From Flavobacterium sp. (lineage in GTDB: Bacteria > Bacteroidota > Bacteroidia > Flavobacteriales > Flavobacteriaceae), in contig JAPLEX010000012.1 of assembly GCA_026390995.1 (NCBI GenBank), positions 1 to 64,000 on the forward strand: DNA of 64,000 nt. Reading direction: 5' to 3'. Under the pieces are notes generated by a model, which was not told where the DNA came from, made no database searches, and was given only the letters and a program-made list of their open reading frames with translations. The translations under genes were made by a program, and so were the position numbers. Below, one piece after another: positions 54,341 through 63,007 of this stretch; positions within the stretch are counted from its first letter, which is position 1; the number at the start of each line of letters is the position of its first letter.

Positions 54341-55102
54341 TTAAATGATACTGGCTTTCAAATACTCGCGGTTCATACGGGCAATGTTCTCTAATGAAAT
54401 TCCTTTTGGACATTCAATTTCGCAAGCGCCGGTGTTGGTACAGTTTCCAAATCCTTCTTCGTCCATTTGACGTACCATATTAAGAACACGGTTGGTAGCT
54501 TCCACTTTTCCTTGTGGCAACAACGCATATTGCGATACTTTGGCTCCTACAAACAACATGGCTGACCCGTTTTTACAGGTGGCTACACAAGCCCCACATC
54601 CAATACAAGCCGCCGCTTCAAACGCTTTGTCTGCATCGTTTTTTGGAATAGGCGTGGCGTTGGCATCAATGGTTCTGCCAGAAGTATTTACCGATACAAA
54701 TCCTCCTGCTTGTTGGATTCGATCGAATGCGCTTCGGTCAACCATTAAGTCTTTTACTACTGGAAAAGCACGGCTTCTCCAAGGCTCTACAAAAATGGTG
54801 TCGCCGTCTTTAAACATACGCATGTGCAATTGACAGGTAGTAATTCCGGTATCTGGACCGTGCGCTCTTCCGTTGATGAACAACGAACACATGCCGCAAA
54901 TTCCTTCACGACAATCGTGGTCAAAAGCGATGGGTTCTTTTTGTTCGTTGATCAATTGTTCGTTCAATTGATCCAACATTTCTAAAAATGAACTGGCAGT
55001 AGAAACATTGTCTAATTTGTATGTTTCCATTTTCCCTTTCGCTTGCGCGTTTTTTTGACGCCAAATTTTAAGGGTAATATTGATATTTTTTGCTGCACTC
55101 AT
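54341..55102 (-). CDS. sdhB: Succinate dehydrogenase/fumarate reductase iron-sulfur subunit
   Basis: The protein has 253 residues. The 2Fe-2S site is in [13 protein letters not shown], the 4Fe-4S cysteines are in [14 protein letters not shown], and CEIECPKGI adds the remaining cluster ligands. It transfers electrons from the flavin subunit to the quinone pool. It is normally directly after sdhA, but here a four-helix-bundle gene and repeats separate them. The terminator after it closes the transcript. Confidence 0.95.
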   Translation of the reverse strand: MSAAKNINITLKIWRQKNAQAKGKMETYKLDNVSTASSFLEMLDQLNEQLINEQKEPIAFDHDCREGICGMCSLFINGRAHGPDTGITTCQLHMRMFKDGDTIFVEPWRSRAFPVVKDLMVDRSAFDRIQQAGGFVSVNTSGRTIDANATPIPKNDADKAFEAAACIGCGACVATCKNGSAMLFVGAKVSQYALLPQGKVEATNRVLNMVRQMDEEGFGNCTNTGACEIECPKGISLENIARMNREYLKASII

Positions 55103-55119
55103 GTTTGATTAAATTTAGC

Positions 55120-55140
55120 CAATAGCCATTAGGCAATAGG
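55120..55140. repeat. Left copy of a 21-bp inverted repeat flanking the four-helix-bundle gene
   Basis: This 21-base sequence is the exact reverse complement of 55544-55564. It contains two 14-base words of the type CCTATTGCCTAATG in the minus-strand direction. It lies between the bundle gene and sdhB. Confidence 0.85.
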
Positions 55141-55152
55141 CATTAATGTACT

Positions 55153-55527
55153 TTATGTTTTACTCGATTCTATTTTAGTTATAAATGAATTTATCATTTT
55201 GCTTTCTTCAATAATTTGATTCATTAAGTTGGCAAATAATTTTTCATTCTTAATCAATTTTAGTTTTTCGGCAAGAATCAACTGTGTTTCTAATTCAAAT
55301 AACGAGCCCCTTGCAATAGTTATAAAATAAATATAACTCTGAGTTGAATTTCTACCGTACCCTTCCGCAATATTTGAAGGAATTGACAATGCAGCTCTTT
55401 TTAACTGACTGGTCAGGGCATATCGCTCTTCTTTTGGAAACTCTTCAGTTAACTCATACACATTAACGACAATGTTTATTCCTTTTTGCCAAATTAATAG
55501 ATCTTTATATGACTTAATTTCAATCAT
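55153..55527 (-). CDS. Four-helix-bundle protein (23S rRNA intervening-sequence type)
   Basis: The protein has 124 residues of the family often called IVP or S23. It starts with IEIKSYKDLLIWQKGINIV and has LPSNIAEGYGR-like segments (SIPSNIAEGYGRNS), then long helices. Family members were found inside intervening sequences of 23S rRNA, but free copies are common in Bacteroidota and have no clear function. Here it interrupts the sdhB-sdhA order. It is flanked by perfect 21-bp inverted repeats, so it looks like a small mobile or repeat-associated cassette. The composition is more AT-rich than sdh. Confidence 0.88.
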   Translation of the reverse strand: MIEIKSYKDLLIWQKGINIVVNVYELTEEFPKEERYALTSQLKRAALSIPSNIAEGYGRNSTQSYIYFITIARGSLFELETQLILAEKLKLIKNEKLFANLMNQIIEESKMINSFITKIESSKT

Positions 55528-55529
55528 CT

Positions 55530-55577
55530 ACTATTGCCTTTTACCTATTGCCTAATGGCTATTGCCTAATGCCTAAC
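55530..55577. repeat. 14-bp tandem repeats, including the right 21-bp inverted repeat copy (55544-55564)
   Basis: CTATTGCCT recurs at 55531, 55545 and 55559, a period of 14 bases with units like CTATTGCCTAATGC. Positions 55544-55564 are the exact inverse of 55120-55140. The tract lies between sdhA and the bundle gene. Confidence 0.85.
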
Positions 55578-55584
55578 GCCTATT

Positions 55585-57594
55585 TTATTTATAATTTCTC
55601 GCTGCTATTTTGATAAATTCATAATCCAATGCTTCTTTGTGTAACACCTCATTGTTGATGTCATCGCCTTGGTATTCCCAAGCGCCTACAAATTTGAAGT
55701 TTTCGTCGTCACGCAAGGTTTCGCCTTCTGCATCTTGGTACTCTTCGCGGAAGTGTCCTCCACACGATTCGTTTCTTTGTAAAGCATCCTTTGCCATCAA
55801 TTGGCCCAAATCAATAAAATCAGCCACACGAAGAGCTTTTTCCAATTCTTGGTTTACCTCGTCGGCACTTCCTGGAACGTATACGTCTTTGAAAAATTCT
55901 TCTTTCAAGGCGGCAATTTCGGCGATGGCTTCTTTTAATCCCGCTTCGTTTCGACCCATTCCTACTTTGTTCCACATGATGCGGCCCAAGCGTTTATGGA
56001 AGTGATCCACTGATTTTGATCCTTTGTTGGATATAAACTTTTCTATGGTTGCTTTTACGCGGTTTTCTGCTTCAGCAAATTCAGGCGAATCAGTCGAAAT
56101 TTTTCCGGTACGAATGTCGTCTGCCAAATAATTAGAAATGGTATAAGGCAACACAAAATACCCGTCAGCCAACCCTTGCATCAAAGCAGAGGCGCCCAAA
56201 CGGTTGGCTCCATGGTCAGAGAAATTGGCTTCTCCTGCCACAAAACAGCCCGGAATAGTAGATTGTAAATTGTAATCCACCCAAACGCCTCCCATGGTAT
56301 AGTGCACCGCAGGATAGATTTTCATTGGGGTTTCATAGGGATTTTCGTCGGTAATTTTTTGGTACATGGTAAACAAGTTGCCATATTTCTCTTTCAACCA
56401 CTGTTTCCCTAAAGCAGTAATTTCTTCGGGAGTTGGGTGGTGATTTCCTTTGGCATAGGCCGCTTGTTTTCCTTTGTTTTGGATCTCGGTAGAGAAATCC
56501 AAATACACGCCTTCATTGGTGTCATTGGCTTCAATTCCATGACCTGCGTCACACACTTCCTTGGCGGCTCTCGATGAAATATCTCGTGGCGCAAGGTTTC
56601 CATAAGAAGGATATTTACGCTCTAAATAATAATCTCTGTCTTCTTCTTTAATATCAGTCGGTTTTAATTTTCCTGCACGAATGGCTTCGGCATCTTCTTT
56701 TTTCTTGGGTACCCAAATACGACCAGAATTTCGAAGGGACTCCGACATCAAGGTCAATTTGGCTTGATTGGTTCCGTGAACCGGAATACAGGTGGGGTGA
56801 ATTTGAACATAACACGGATTGGCAAAAGCTGCTCCTTGTTTGTGTACTTTCCAACCTGCGGTCACGTTACTTCCCATCGCATTAGTGGACAAGAAATACA
56901 CGTTTCCGTATCCGCCAGAAGCAATCACCACGGCATGTGCCGAGTGACGCTCCAATTCTCCAGTCACTAAATTACGGGCGATAATTCCACGGGCTTTGCC
57001 GTCAACTTTTACCAAATCCAACATTTCGTGGCGAGTAAACATCTCTACGCGTCCCAATCCAACTTGTCTTGATAAGGCAGAGTAAGCGCCCAACAACAAC
57101 TGTTGACCGGTTTGTCCTGCAGCATAAAATGTACGTTGTACTTGAGTTCCGCCAAACGAACGGTTGTCTAACAATCCGCCGTAATCGCGGGCAAAGGGAA
57201 CGCCTTGTGCCACACATTGGTCAATGATGTTTCCGGAAACTTCGGCCAAACGGTGTACGTTGGCTTCACGGGCACGGTAATCGCCACCTTTAATGGTATC
57301 GTAAAACAAGCGGTAGGTACTGTCGCCGTCGTTTTGGTAATTTTTTGCAGCATTGATTCCTCCTTGTGCCGCAATAGAATGGGCACGTCTGGGCGAATCT
57401 TGGAAACAAAATGCTTTTACGTTGTAGCCCATTTCACCCAAAGAAGCAGCAGCCGAAGCGCCTGCTAATCCTGTTCCTACGACAATGATGTCAATTTTAG
57501 GACGGTTATTTGGAGCAACCAATTTAAGATGATCCTTATGAGAAGTCCATTTTTCTGATAAAGGACCTTGGGGTATTTTTGAATCTAATATCAT
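55585..57594 (-). CDS. sdhA: Succinate dehydrogenase/fumarate reductase flavoprotein subunit
   Basis: The protein has 669 residues. The FAD-binding [19 protein letters not shown] lies near residue 38, and the covalent-flavin region is [15 protein letters not shown]. The active-site segments are HPTCIPVHG and [13 protein letters not shown]. It oxidises succinate (or reduces fumarate) together with SdhB and the di-heme SdhC. It starts 11 bases after sdhC. Confidence 0.96.
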   Translation of the reverse strand: MILDSKIPQGPLSEKWTSHKDHLKLVAPNNRPKIDIIVVGTGLAGASAAASLGEMGYNVKAFCFQDSPRRAHSIAAQGGINAAKNYQNDGDSTYRLFYDTIKGGDYRAREANVHRLAEVSGNIIDQCVAQGVPFARDYGGLLDNRSFGGTQVQRTFYAAGQTGQQLLLGAYSALSRQVGLGRVEMFTRHEMLDLVKVDGKARGIIARNLVTGELERHSAHAVVIASGGYGNVYFLSTNAMGSNVTAGWKVHKQGAAFANPCYVQIHPTCIPVHGTNQAKLTLMSESLRNSGRIWVPKKKEDAEAIRAGKLKPTDIKEEDRDYYLERKYPSYGNLAPRDISSRAAKEVCDAGHGIEANDTNEGVYLDFSTEIQNKGKQAAYAKGNHHPTPEEITALGKQWLKEKYGNLFTMYQKITDENPYETPMKIYPAVHYTMGGVWVDYNLQSTIPGCFVAGEANFSDHGANRLGASALMQGLADGYFVLPYTISNYLADDIRTGKISTDSPEFAEAENRVKATIEKFISNKGSKSVDHFHKRLGRIMWNKVGMGRNEAGLKEAIAEIAALKEEFFKDVYVPGSADEVNQELEKALRVADFIDLGQLMAKDALQRNESCGGHFREEYQDAEGETLRDDENFKFVGAWEYQGDDINNEVLHKEALDYEFIKIAARNYK

Positions 57595-57605
57595 ACTCGG
57601 AACAA

Positions 57606-58268
57606 TTACTGATTAAAAAAATGAAACAACGCGATAAACACAAATCCAAAAGGCACTAAGATGGCAAAGGCGTAGCCTAATTTTTGAATGGATTTAGAAT
57701 AGCGGTTGTTGAATCCTACTGATTGAAACGACGAGGCAAATCCGTGCCACAAATGCACCGAAAGCAACACAAAGCATACGCTGTAAATACCCACTCGAGT
57801 TGGGTTTTGGAACTTGGCCACCAACTCTGTGTAATAACGATCGGCTTCTACAGGTGCGTGTTCAATGTATTTATAAGTCATTTCATGTACCCAAAAATCA
57901 TAAAAATGCAAGCCCAAGAAAGCCAAAACGACTATCCCAGAAATAATCATGTTGCGAGAAGCCCAAGAAGCATTGGCGGAGCCGTTATACTTGGCATAGG
58001 ATTGCGGTCGTGCACTTCGGTTTTTTAATTCCAACACAAAACCCATCACAAAGTGAAACACAACACCAGCTACTAAGATGGGTTGCATTAAAAATTGAAT
58101 GACTGGATTATATCCCATAAAATGAGACATTTCGTTGAAGGTTGAAACACTAAAAACCGACATCAAATTGATGAAGAAATGCAGAGATAAAAAAGAAAGT
58201 AAGAAAAGTCCCGAAAGAGCCATGGCGACTTTTTTTCCGATGGAGGACTGTACTATCGTATTTGCCAT
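57606..58268 (-). CDS. sdhC: Succinate dehydrogenase cytochrome b subunit
   Basis: The protein has 220 residues with five membrane segments. Histidines lie in helices, as in [28 protein letters not shown] and [11 protein letters not shown], a pattern that fits the di-heme type (Wolinella FrdC-like). It anchors SdhAB and passes electrons to menaquinone. It is the first gene of the sdhC-sdhA-(bundle)-sdhB run, with a good promoter upstream. Confidence 0.93.
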   Translation of the reverse strand: MANTIVQSSIGKKVAMALSGLFLLSFLSLHFFINLMSVFSVSTFNEMSHFMGYNPVIQFLMQPILVAGVVFHFVMGFVLELKNRSARPQSYAKYNGSANASWASRNMIISGIVVLAFLGLHFYDFWVHEMTYKYIEHAPVEADRYYTELVAKFQNPTRVGIYSVCFVLLSVHLWHGFASSFQSVGFNNRYSKSIQKLGYAFAILVPFGFVFIALFHFFNQ

Positions 58269-58300
58269 AAGATATGTATGAATTGTTTAAAAAAATCAGA

Positions 58301-58332
58301 CAAAAATACAGCTTATTGCAAACAACTACAAC
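58301..58332 (-). promoter_or_regulatory. Bacteroidota-type promoter for the sdh operon
   Basis: On the minus strand GTTG (58329-58332) is followed after 20 bases by TATTTTTG (58301-58308), close to the consensus TTTG-N19-TAnnTTTG. The box is about 32 bases before the sdhC start. Confidence 0.55.
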
Positions 58333-58440
58333 CCTTTTAATCTAATTTATAATGATTTTAAAATGTTGATTTGTTTTAAAAAAAGGCGCTGAAAAACAAA
58401 CTGTTACAGCTTTTTTTCAGTAAAATAAAATGCGAAAAAA

Positions 58441-59286
58441 TCAATAGGTTTTCACCACATCCTCGTCAATGACCAAAATAAAATCGGCTTTTGATAAATT
58501 TTCGGGCGCCAATGCATTCAAATCGGCTTGTGTAACGGTAGAAATGGTAATTATTTTGAGTTCGGGAAGTGCCCGTTTCAAATAGAAGCCAATTCCTTCA
58601 AAATTATCGCTGTGATAGGAGCCGTTGTAATGCAAGAATACGCCTTTTTCGGGCAAACGTTTAGCAATGAAATGAGCCATAGTGGCGTCTTTGATTGCTT
58701 GTGCTTTGGGTAGATTTTCTCCGCCATGACCACCCATTTCGGCCAACATATTGGCATATCCGGGCAAATTGGCATCATAAAAAATAGGCAAAGGCGCCAT
58801 CCAAGTTTTTTCCTGTTCGGTCAATTCGAGTAAAACCTCCAAACCTTTTTTGTAAACCAAACTGGCGTATTTTCTGGGGACATTGGTTGCTATAAATGGC
58901 AACGATTTTTCCTTGGCCCAATCGACCAAGGGCTTGTAATCGGTTTTGTAATTGGGCCACAAACGGGCCGTGCTGTCTAGTTCTTTTTGGGTGATTTTAT
59001 TAGCTAAATAGGCATTGAGTTGCAACTGGTTGTCGGCTTCAAACATTTCGGCACCTAAAGTCAAGGAGGTTTTAGTCGCTATATCTTTGGCCAACTCGAG
59101 TTCTAACCAATGCACCACCGAATTGTCGTGGTATTCGCCAAACAAAACCACTTCGCTCTTGGCGGCCTGGCGCAACAGTTTGGCATACGTCGTTTTTTGG
59201 CCCGTTTTGGTAAAAACCGCGTAGGGCGATTTCTCCTGGGCAATCAACAAACAAGTGCTCCATAAACAAACAAATAACAAACGCAT
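58441..59286 (-). CDS. ChaN-like heme/iron-binding secreted protein
   Basis: The protein has 281 residues. A signal peptide (MRLLFVCLWSTCLLIAQ) precedes the ChaN-like domain recognised by VVLFGEYHDNSVVH, GAEMFEADNQLQLNAYL and FLHYNGSYHSDNFEGI. Such proteins bind heme in some bacteria (Campylobacter ChaN) and are often linked to iron uptake. No iron-uptake gene is adjacent, so the role is by family only. The ATG at 59286 is chosen because the signal peptide starts there, although the frame is open to 59319. Confidence 0.8.
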   Translation of the reverse strand: MRLLFVCLWSTCLLIAQEKSPYAVFTKTGQKTTYAKLLRQAAKSEVVLFGEYHDNSVVHWLELELAKDIATKTSLTLGAEMFEADNQLQLNAYLANKITQKELDSTARLWPNYKTDYKPLVDWAKEKSLPFIATNVPRKYASLVYKKGLEVLLELTEQEKTWMAPLPIFYDANLPGYANMLAEMGGHGGENLPKAQAIKDATMAHFIAKRLPEKGVFLHYNGSYHSDNFEGIGFYLKRALPELKIITISTVTQADLNALAPENLSKADFILVIDEDVVKTY

Positions 59287-59359
59287 AGAAAGTAGTTTTA
59301 AGGAAGCTAATTTATGCAATTATTGTGGGCCATCTTGGGGTGTGATTTAAGAATTTGAT

Positions 59360-59380
59360 AAAATAGGTAGGCCTATTTTT
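59360..59380. promoter_or_regulatory. Palindrome between divergent chaN-like and HMG-CoA synthase genes
   Basis: AAAATAGG and CCTATTTT form a perfect eight-pair inverted repeat around TAGG. Its position between two divergent genes makes it a candidate operator. A weak hairpin terminator is the alternative. Confidence 0.35.
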
Positions 59381-59476
59381 AGAATTTAATAAAAATGCAG
59401 AAATCCCTTGATTTCATTGACAATTGCGCTAAAAATAAATTGGTTAATTGTAGATTTACTGCTTAAAATTTGCTCC

Positions 59477-60838
59477 ATGAATCCAGGAATTGATGCCCTA
59501 GCCTTTGATGTAGCGCCGCTGCATTTGCCGATTGCAAGCCTTGCGTCCCAACGCAATATTGAAGCCGAAAAACTAGAAAAAGGATTGGGCTTACTCAAAA
59601 TGACCTTACCCGATGTGTACCAAGATCCGGTGGTTTTTGGCGCCAATGCCTTGACCAAACTAATTGCACAAAACGAGATTAATTTATCGGAAGTGGCGCG
59701 CATTTATGTGGGCACCGAAAGCAGCATTGATAGCTCCAAACCCATCGCTTCGTTTTTGATTCAATTGATGGAGCAAAAATTTGGAGAAGATTGCCTGTCC
59801 CATTGCGACGTGGTTGATTTTACTTTTGCCTGTATTGGCGGTGTCGATGCGATGCAAAACTGCTTGGATTTTGTGCGAATGAACCCCGATCAAAAAACCA
59901 TTGTGGTAACCACGGACATCGCCAAATACGATTTAGAATCAACAGGAGAATATACCCAAGGTGCTGGAGCGACAGCTTTATTAATTTCGACTAATCCCCG
60001 CATCATTTCATTTGATGCCAATTGGGCTACGAGCAGCAAAGGTGTCTTTGATTTTTTTAAGCCCTACCGCAGCCTCAGCAAAAAAGAAATTACCGGCCAC
60101 GACCAAAACGAACCTTGGTTGGGGCAACTCGAAGCCGAGATCGAAATTCACAAAGATCAACCAGTTTTTGACGGACAATATTCAAACCAATGTTACATGG
60201 ACCGCACCAAAGCGGCTTATTTTACCTTCAAATCCAAAGCGGGAATTTCAGATTCTTTGTATAACAGTTGGTCGCAAATCATCATGCATTTGCCTTATGC
60301 CTTTCAAGGCCGCAGAATGTTGAGTGAAATTTATGCCTTAGATGCAAGCGAACCGCTATTATCCGGAACTGAATCGGGAGCCGATTACCAAAATAAACTC
60401 AAAGAAGTGAGCAAATCAGAGGCTTACAAACAATTTGTTACTGAAAAATTGCAAGATGTCGAGCAAGCTTCTTCGATCATAGGCAACTTATACACGGGCT
60501 CCATTTTTATGGGATTGCTCTCGGCGCTTACGCAAGCCCAGCTTCGAGGTGATGAAATTAGCGGGCAAAAATTTGGCTTTATGGCCTACGGCAGCGGCTC
60601 CAAATCAAAAGTGTTTGAAGGGGTAATTCAAACTGGATGGCAGGCGCAAATTGAAAAGTCGCAGCTCTTTACCGTATTGGCCAACAGCCAAGAATTAGAG
60701 TTTGACACCTACGAAAAATTGCACAAAAAAGAACAAAAAATAGCCGTTCGCGAGCCCAAACACGAATGGATATTGGACCATATTGAAGCCAAAATTCCTC
60801 ACCTCATGGGTGCGCGATATTACAAATGGATTGATTAG
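59477..60838 (+). CDS. Hydroxymethylglutaryl-CoA synthase
   Basis: The protein has 453 residues of the thiolase fold. The catalytic cysteine is in TFACIGGVDAM, and VGTESSIDSSKP and HLPYAFQGRRML carry other conserved residues. It condenses acetyl-CoA with acetoacetyl-CoA, the first committed step of the mevalonate route to isoprenoids. An upstream in-frame extension to 59408 has no family content. The start follows the TTTGC-N3-ATG pattern also seen at rbfA and glyS. Confidence 0.93.
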   Translation: MNPGIDALAFDVAPLHLPIASLASQRNIEAEKLEKGLGLLKMTLPDVYQDPVVFGANALTKLIAQNEINLSEVARIYVGTESSIDSSKPIASFLIQLMEQKFGEDCLSHCDVVDFTFACIGGVDAMQNCLDFVRMNPDQKTIVVTTDIAKYDLESTGEYTQGAGATALLISTNPRIISFDANWATSSKGVFDFFKPYRSLSKKEITGHDQNEPWLGQLEAEIEIHKDQPVFDGQYSNQCYMDRTKAAYFTFKSKAGISDSLYNSWSQIIMHLPYAFQGRRMLSEIYALDASEPLLSGTESGADYQNKLKEVSKSEAYKQFVTEKLQDVEQASSIIGNLYTGSIFMGLLSALTQAQLRGDEISGQKFGFMAYGSGSKSKVFEGVIQTGWQAQIEKSQLFTVLANSQELEFDTYEKLHKKEQKIAVREPKHEWILDHIEAKIPHLMGARYYKWID

Positions 60839-60863
60839 ATTTGTGGTCTAATTTGTATTCCAT

Positions 60864-62156
60864 ATGAAATACCATCAACTAGACCGTCAGTTATTTATAA
60901 AAAACCGCGCCAAATTTACGGCCCAAATGAAGCCCAACAGTGTAGCGGTGTTCAACTCCAACGACATTTATCCGGTTTCGGCCGACAGTACCTTGCCTTT
61001 TGCTCAACACCGCGATATTTTTTACTTATCGGGCGTGGATCAAGAAGAAAGTATTCTTTTATTGTTTCCCGACGCACCTTATGCGCATCAAAAAGAAATC
61101 CTGTTTTTAAAAGAAACCAGCGCGCACATTGCCGTATGGGAAGGAGAGAAATTGACCAAAGAAAAAGCATTCGAAGTTTCGGGTGTAAAAACGGTGTATT
61201 GGTTGCAGGATTTCGAGAAAATCTTGTTTGAGTTGATGACCTACTGTGACACGATTTATGTGAACACCAACGAGCATTACCGCCAATCGGTGACCACCGA
61301 AACAAGAGAAGCCCGCTTTGTGAAGTGGTGGAAAGCCCAATATCCGGCACACCAAGTAGCCAAAAGCAACCCGATTTTGCAATACATTCGTTCCGTCAAA
61401 GAGCAAGAAGAAATAGCTTTGATACAGCAGGCCTGTGACATTACTAATAAAGGCTTCCGTCGCTTATTGCCGTTTGTAAAACCCGGCGTAATGGAGTACG
61501 AAATCGAAGCCGAATTGATACACGAATTTGTGCGCAATCGCTCCAAAGGATTTGCCTACACCCCCATTATTGCTTCGGGAAATAATGCCAATGTGTTGCA
61601 TTATATCGAGAACAACCAAGCGTGTAAAGCGGGTGATTTGTTGTTGCTCGATGTAGCCGCCGAATACGCCAATTATTCGAGTGACATGACCCGTACCATT
61701 CCGGTTTCGGGCACATTTACGCCCCGTCAAAAAGCGGTGTACAATGCCGTTTTACGCGTAAAAAATGAGGCGACCAAACTTTTGGTTCCAGGAGAATTCT
61801 GGAAAAACTACCACCTCGAAGTGGGTAAAATCATGACGTCCGAATTACTCGGCTTAGGTCTGATTGACAAAGCCGACGTGCAAAACGAAAATCCCGATTG
61901 GCCAGCCTATAAAAAATATTTCATGCACGGCACTTCGCACCACATGGGCTTAGATACCCATGATTACGGTTTGTTGCACAAGCCTATCGAAGCCAATATG
62001 GTATTTACCGTTGAGCCCGGCATCTACATTCCTGCCGAAGGTTTTGGCATCCGATTGGAAGACAATGTGGTGGTGCAAGCGCAAGGCGAACCGTTCAATT
62101 TGATGCGCGACATTCCTATTGAAGTAGACGAAATTGAAAGCCTCATGCAAGGCTAA
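60864..62156 (+). CDS. pepP: Xaa-Pro aminopeptidase P
   Basis: The protein has 430 residues. An N-terminal creatinase-like domain precedes the pita-bread catalytic domain. The metal ligands are visible in LLLDVAAEYANYSSDMTR (two Asp), GTSHHMGLDTHDYG (His), VEPGIYIP (Glu) and IRLEDNVVV (Glu). It removes an N-terminal residue next to proline. It lies 25 bases after HMG-CoA synthase and is followed by a terminator. Confidence 0.95.
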   Translation: MKYHQLDRQLFIKNRAKFTAQMKPNSVAVFNSNDIYPVSADSTLPFAQHRDIFYLSGVDQEESILLLFPDAPYAHQKEILFLKETSAHIAVWEGEKLTKEKAFEVSGVKTVYWLQDFEKILFELMTYCDTIYVNTNEHYRQSVTTETREARFVKWWKAQYPAHQVAKSNPILQYIRSVKEQEEIALIQQACDITNKGFRRLLPFVKPGVMEYEIEAELIHEFVRNRSKGFAYTPIIASGNNANVLHYIENNQACKAGDLLLLDVAAEYANYSSDMTRTIPVSGTFTPRQKAVYNAVLRVKNEATKLLVPGEFWKNYHLEVGKIMTSELLGLGLIDKADVQNENPDWPAYKKYFMHGTSHHMGLDTHDYGLLHKPIEANMVFTVEPGIYIPAEGFGIRLEDNVVVQAQGEPFNLMRDIPIEVDEIESLMQG

Positions 62157-62177
62157 AATCTTGACTTTTATATACAA

Positions 62178-62207
62178 AACGACTTGCTTTGGTGAGTCGT
62201 TTTTTTA
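62178..62207 (+). terminator. Terminator after pepP
   Basis: The stem AACGACT/AGTCGTT closes on a ten-base loop and is followed by six or more T bases, just upstream of the hydrolase start. Confidence 0.75.
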
Positions 62208-62212
62208 ATTTT

Positions 62213-63007
62213 ATGACGCCAACTACCTCCTCCTTTTTCTATAAAAACACCTCCATTTCCTATACCGATTCGGGCAAAGGAAGTGCGTTGGTTTTGCTGC
62301 ATGGATTTTTGGAAAACCAAGGCATGTGGGCCGACCTAATTACTGTTTATACCCGAAAATACAGAGTGATTACACTCGATTTATTGGGGCACGGCAACAG
62401 CGGTTGCTTGGGTTATGTGCACAGCATGGAAGATCAAGCCGATTTGGTACACGAATTGTTGGCGCAGTTGCGCATCAGAAAAGCAATTGTAGTAGGCCAT
62501 TCTATGGGAGGCTATGTGGCCTTGGCTTTGGCCGAAGCCTATCCCGAATGCATCAAAGGAATGGTGTTGCTCAATTCGACTGCCCGTGCCGATTCGGTCG
62601 AGCGCAAACTGAATCGCAATCGAGCGGTGAAAGCGGTCAAAAAAGACCATCAATTGTTTATCAATCTTTCTATAGCCAATTTGTTTAGCGAAACAAACCG
62701 GGAGCGATTGGTTTCTGCAATTGAACGAATTAAAAAAGAGGCTTTAAAAACCCCCTTGCAGGGCATAATTGCGGCACTCGAAGGCATGAAAATCAGGAAA
62801 GACCGGGAAGTATTGTTGCATTTTTCCCCGTTTCCGATGCTACTCATTTTGGGTACGCAAGATCCGGTATTGCCTTTTGAAACCACCAAAGACCAGGTGG
62901 AACTAAGCCAAACCCAGTTGGTGCATTTTGAAGGCGGACACATGAGTCACCTAGAAAATCCTGCGGAACTGGCCGCCGCTTTGGCTGCGTTTTTTAAAAC
63001 TGTTTAG
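62213..63007 (+). CDS. Alpha/beta-hydrolase family protein
   Basis: The protein has 264 residues. The oxyanion segment is LLHGFLENQGMW, the nucleophile elbow is VVGHSMGGYV (Ser about 99), the acid is in LGTQDPVLPF and the histidine is in EGGHMSHLENP. It hydrolyses an ester or related bond, with unknown substrate. The ATG at 62213 is preferred over the in-frame TTG upstream. The stop overlaps the convergent nuclease gene by 4 bases. Confidence 0.88.
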   Translation: MTPTTSSFFYKNTSISYTDSGKGSALVLLHGFLENQGMWADLITVYTRKYRVITLDLLGHGNSGCLGYVHSMEDQADLVHELLAQLRIRKAIVVGHSMGGYVALALAEAYPECIKGMVLLNSTARADSVERKLNRNRAVKAVKKDHQLFINLSIANLFSETNRERLVSAIERIKKEALKTPLQGIIAALEGMKIRKDREVLLHFSPFPMLLILGTQDPVLPFETTKDQVELSQTQLVHFEGGHMSHLENPAELAAALAAFFKTV

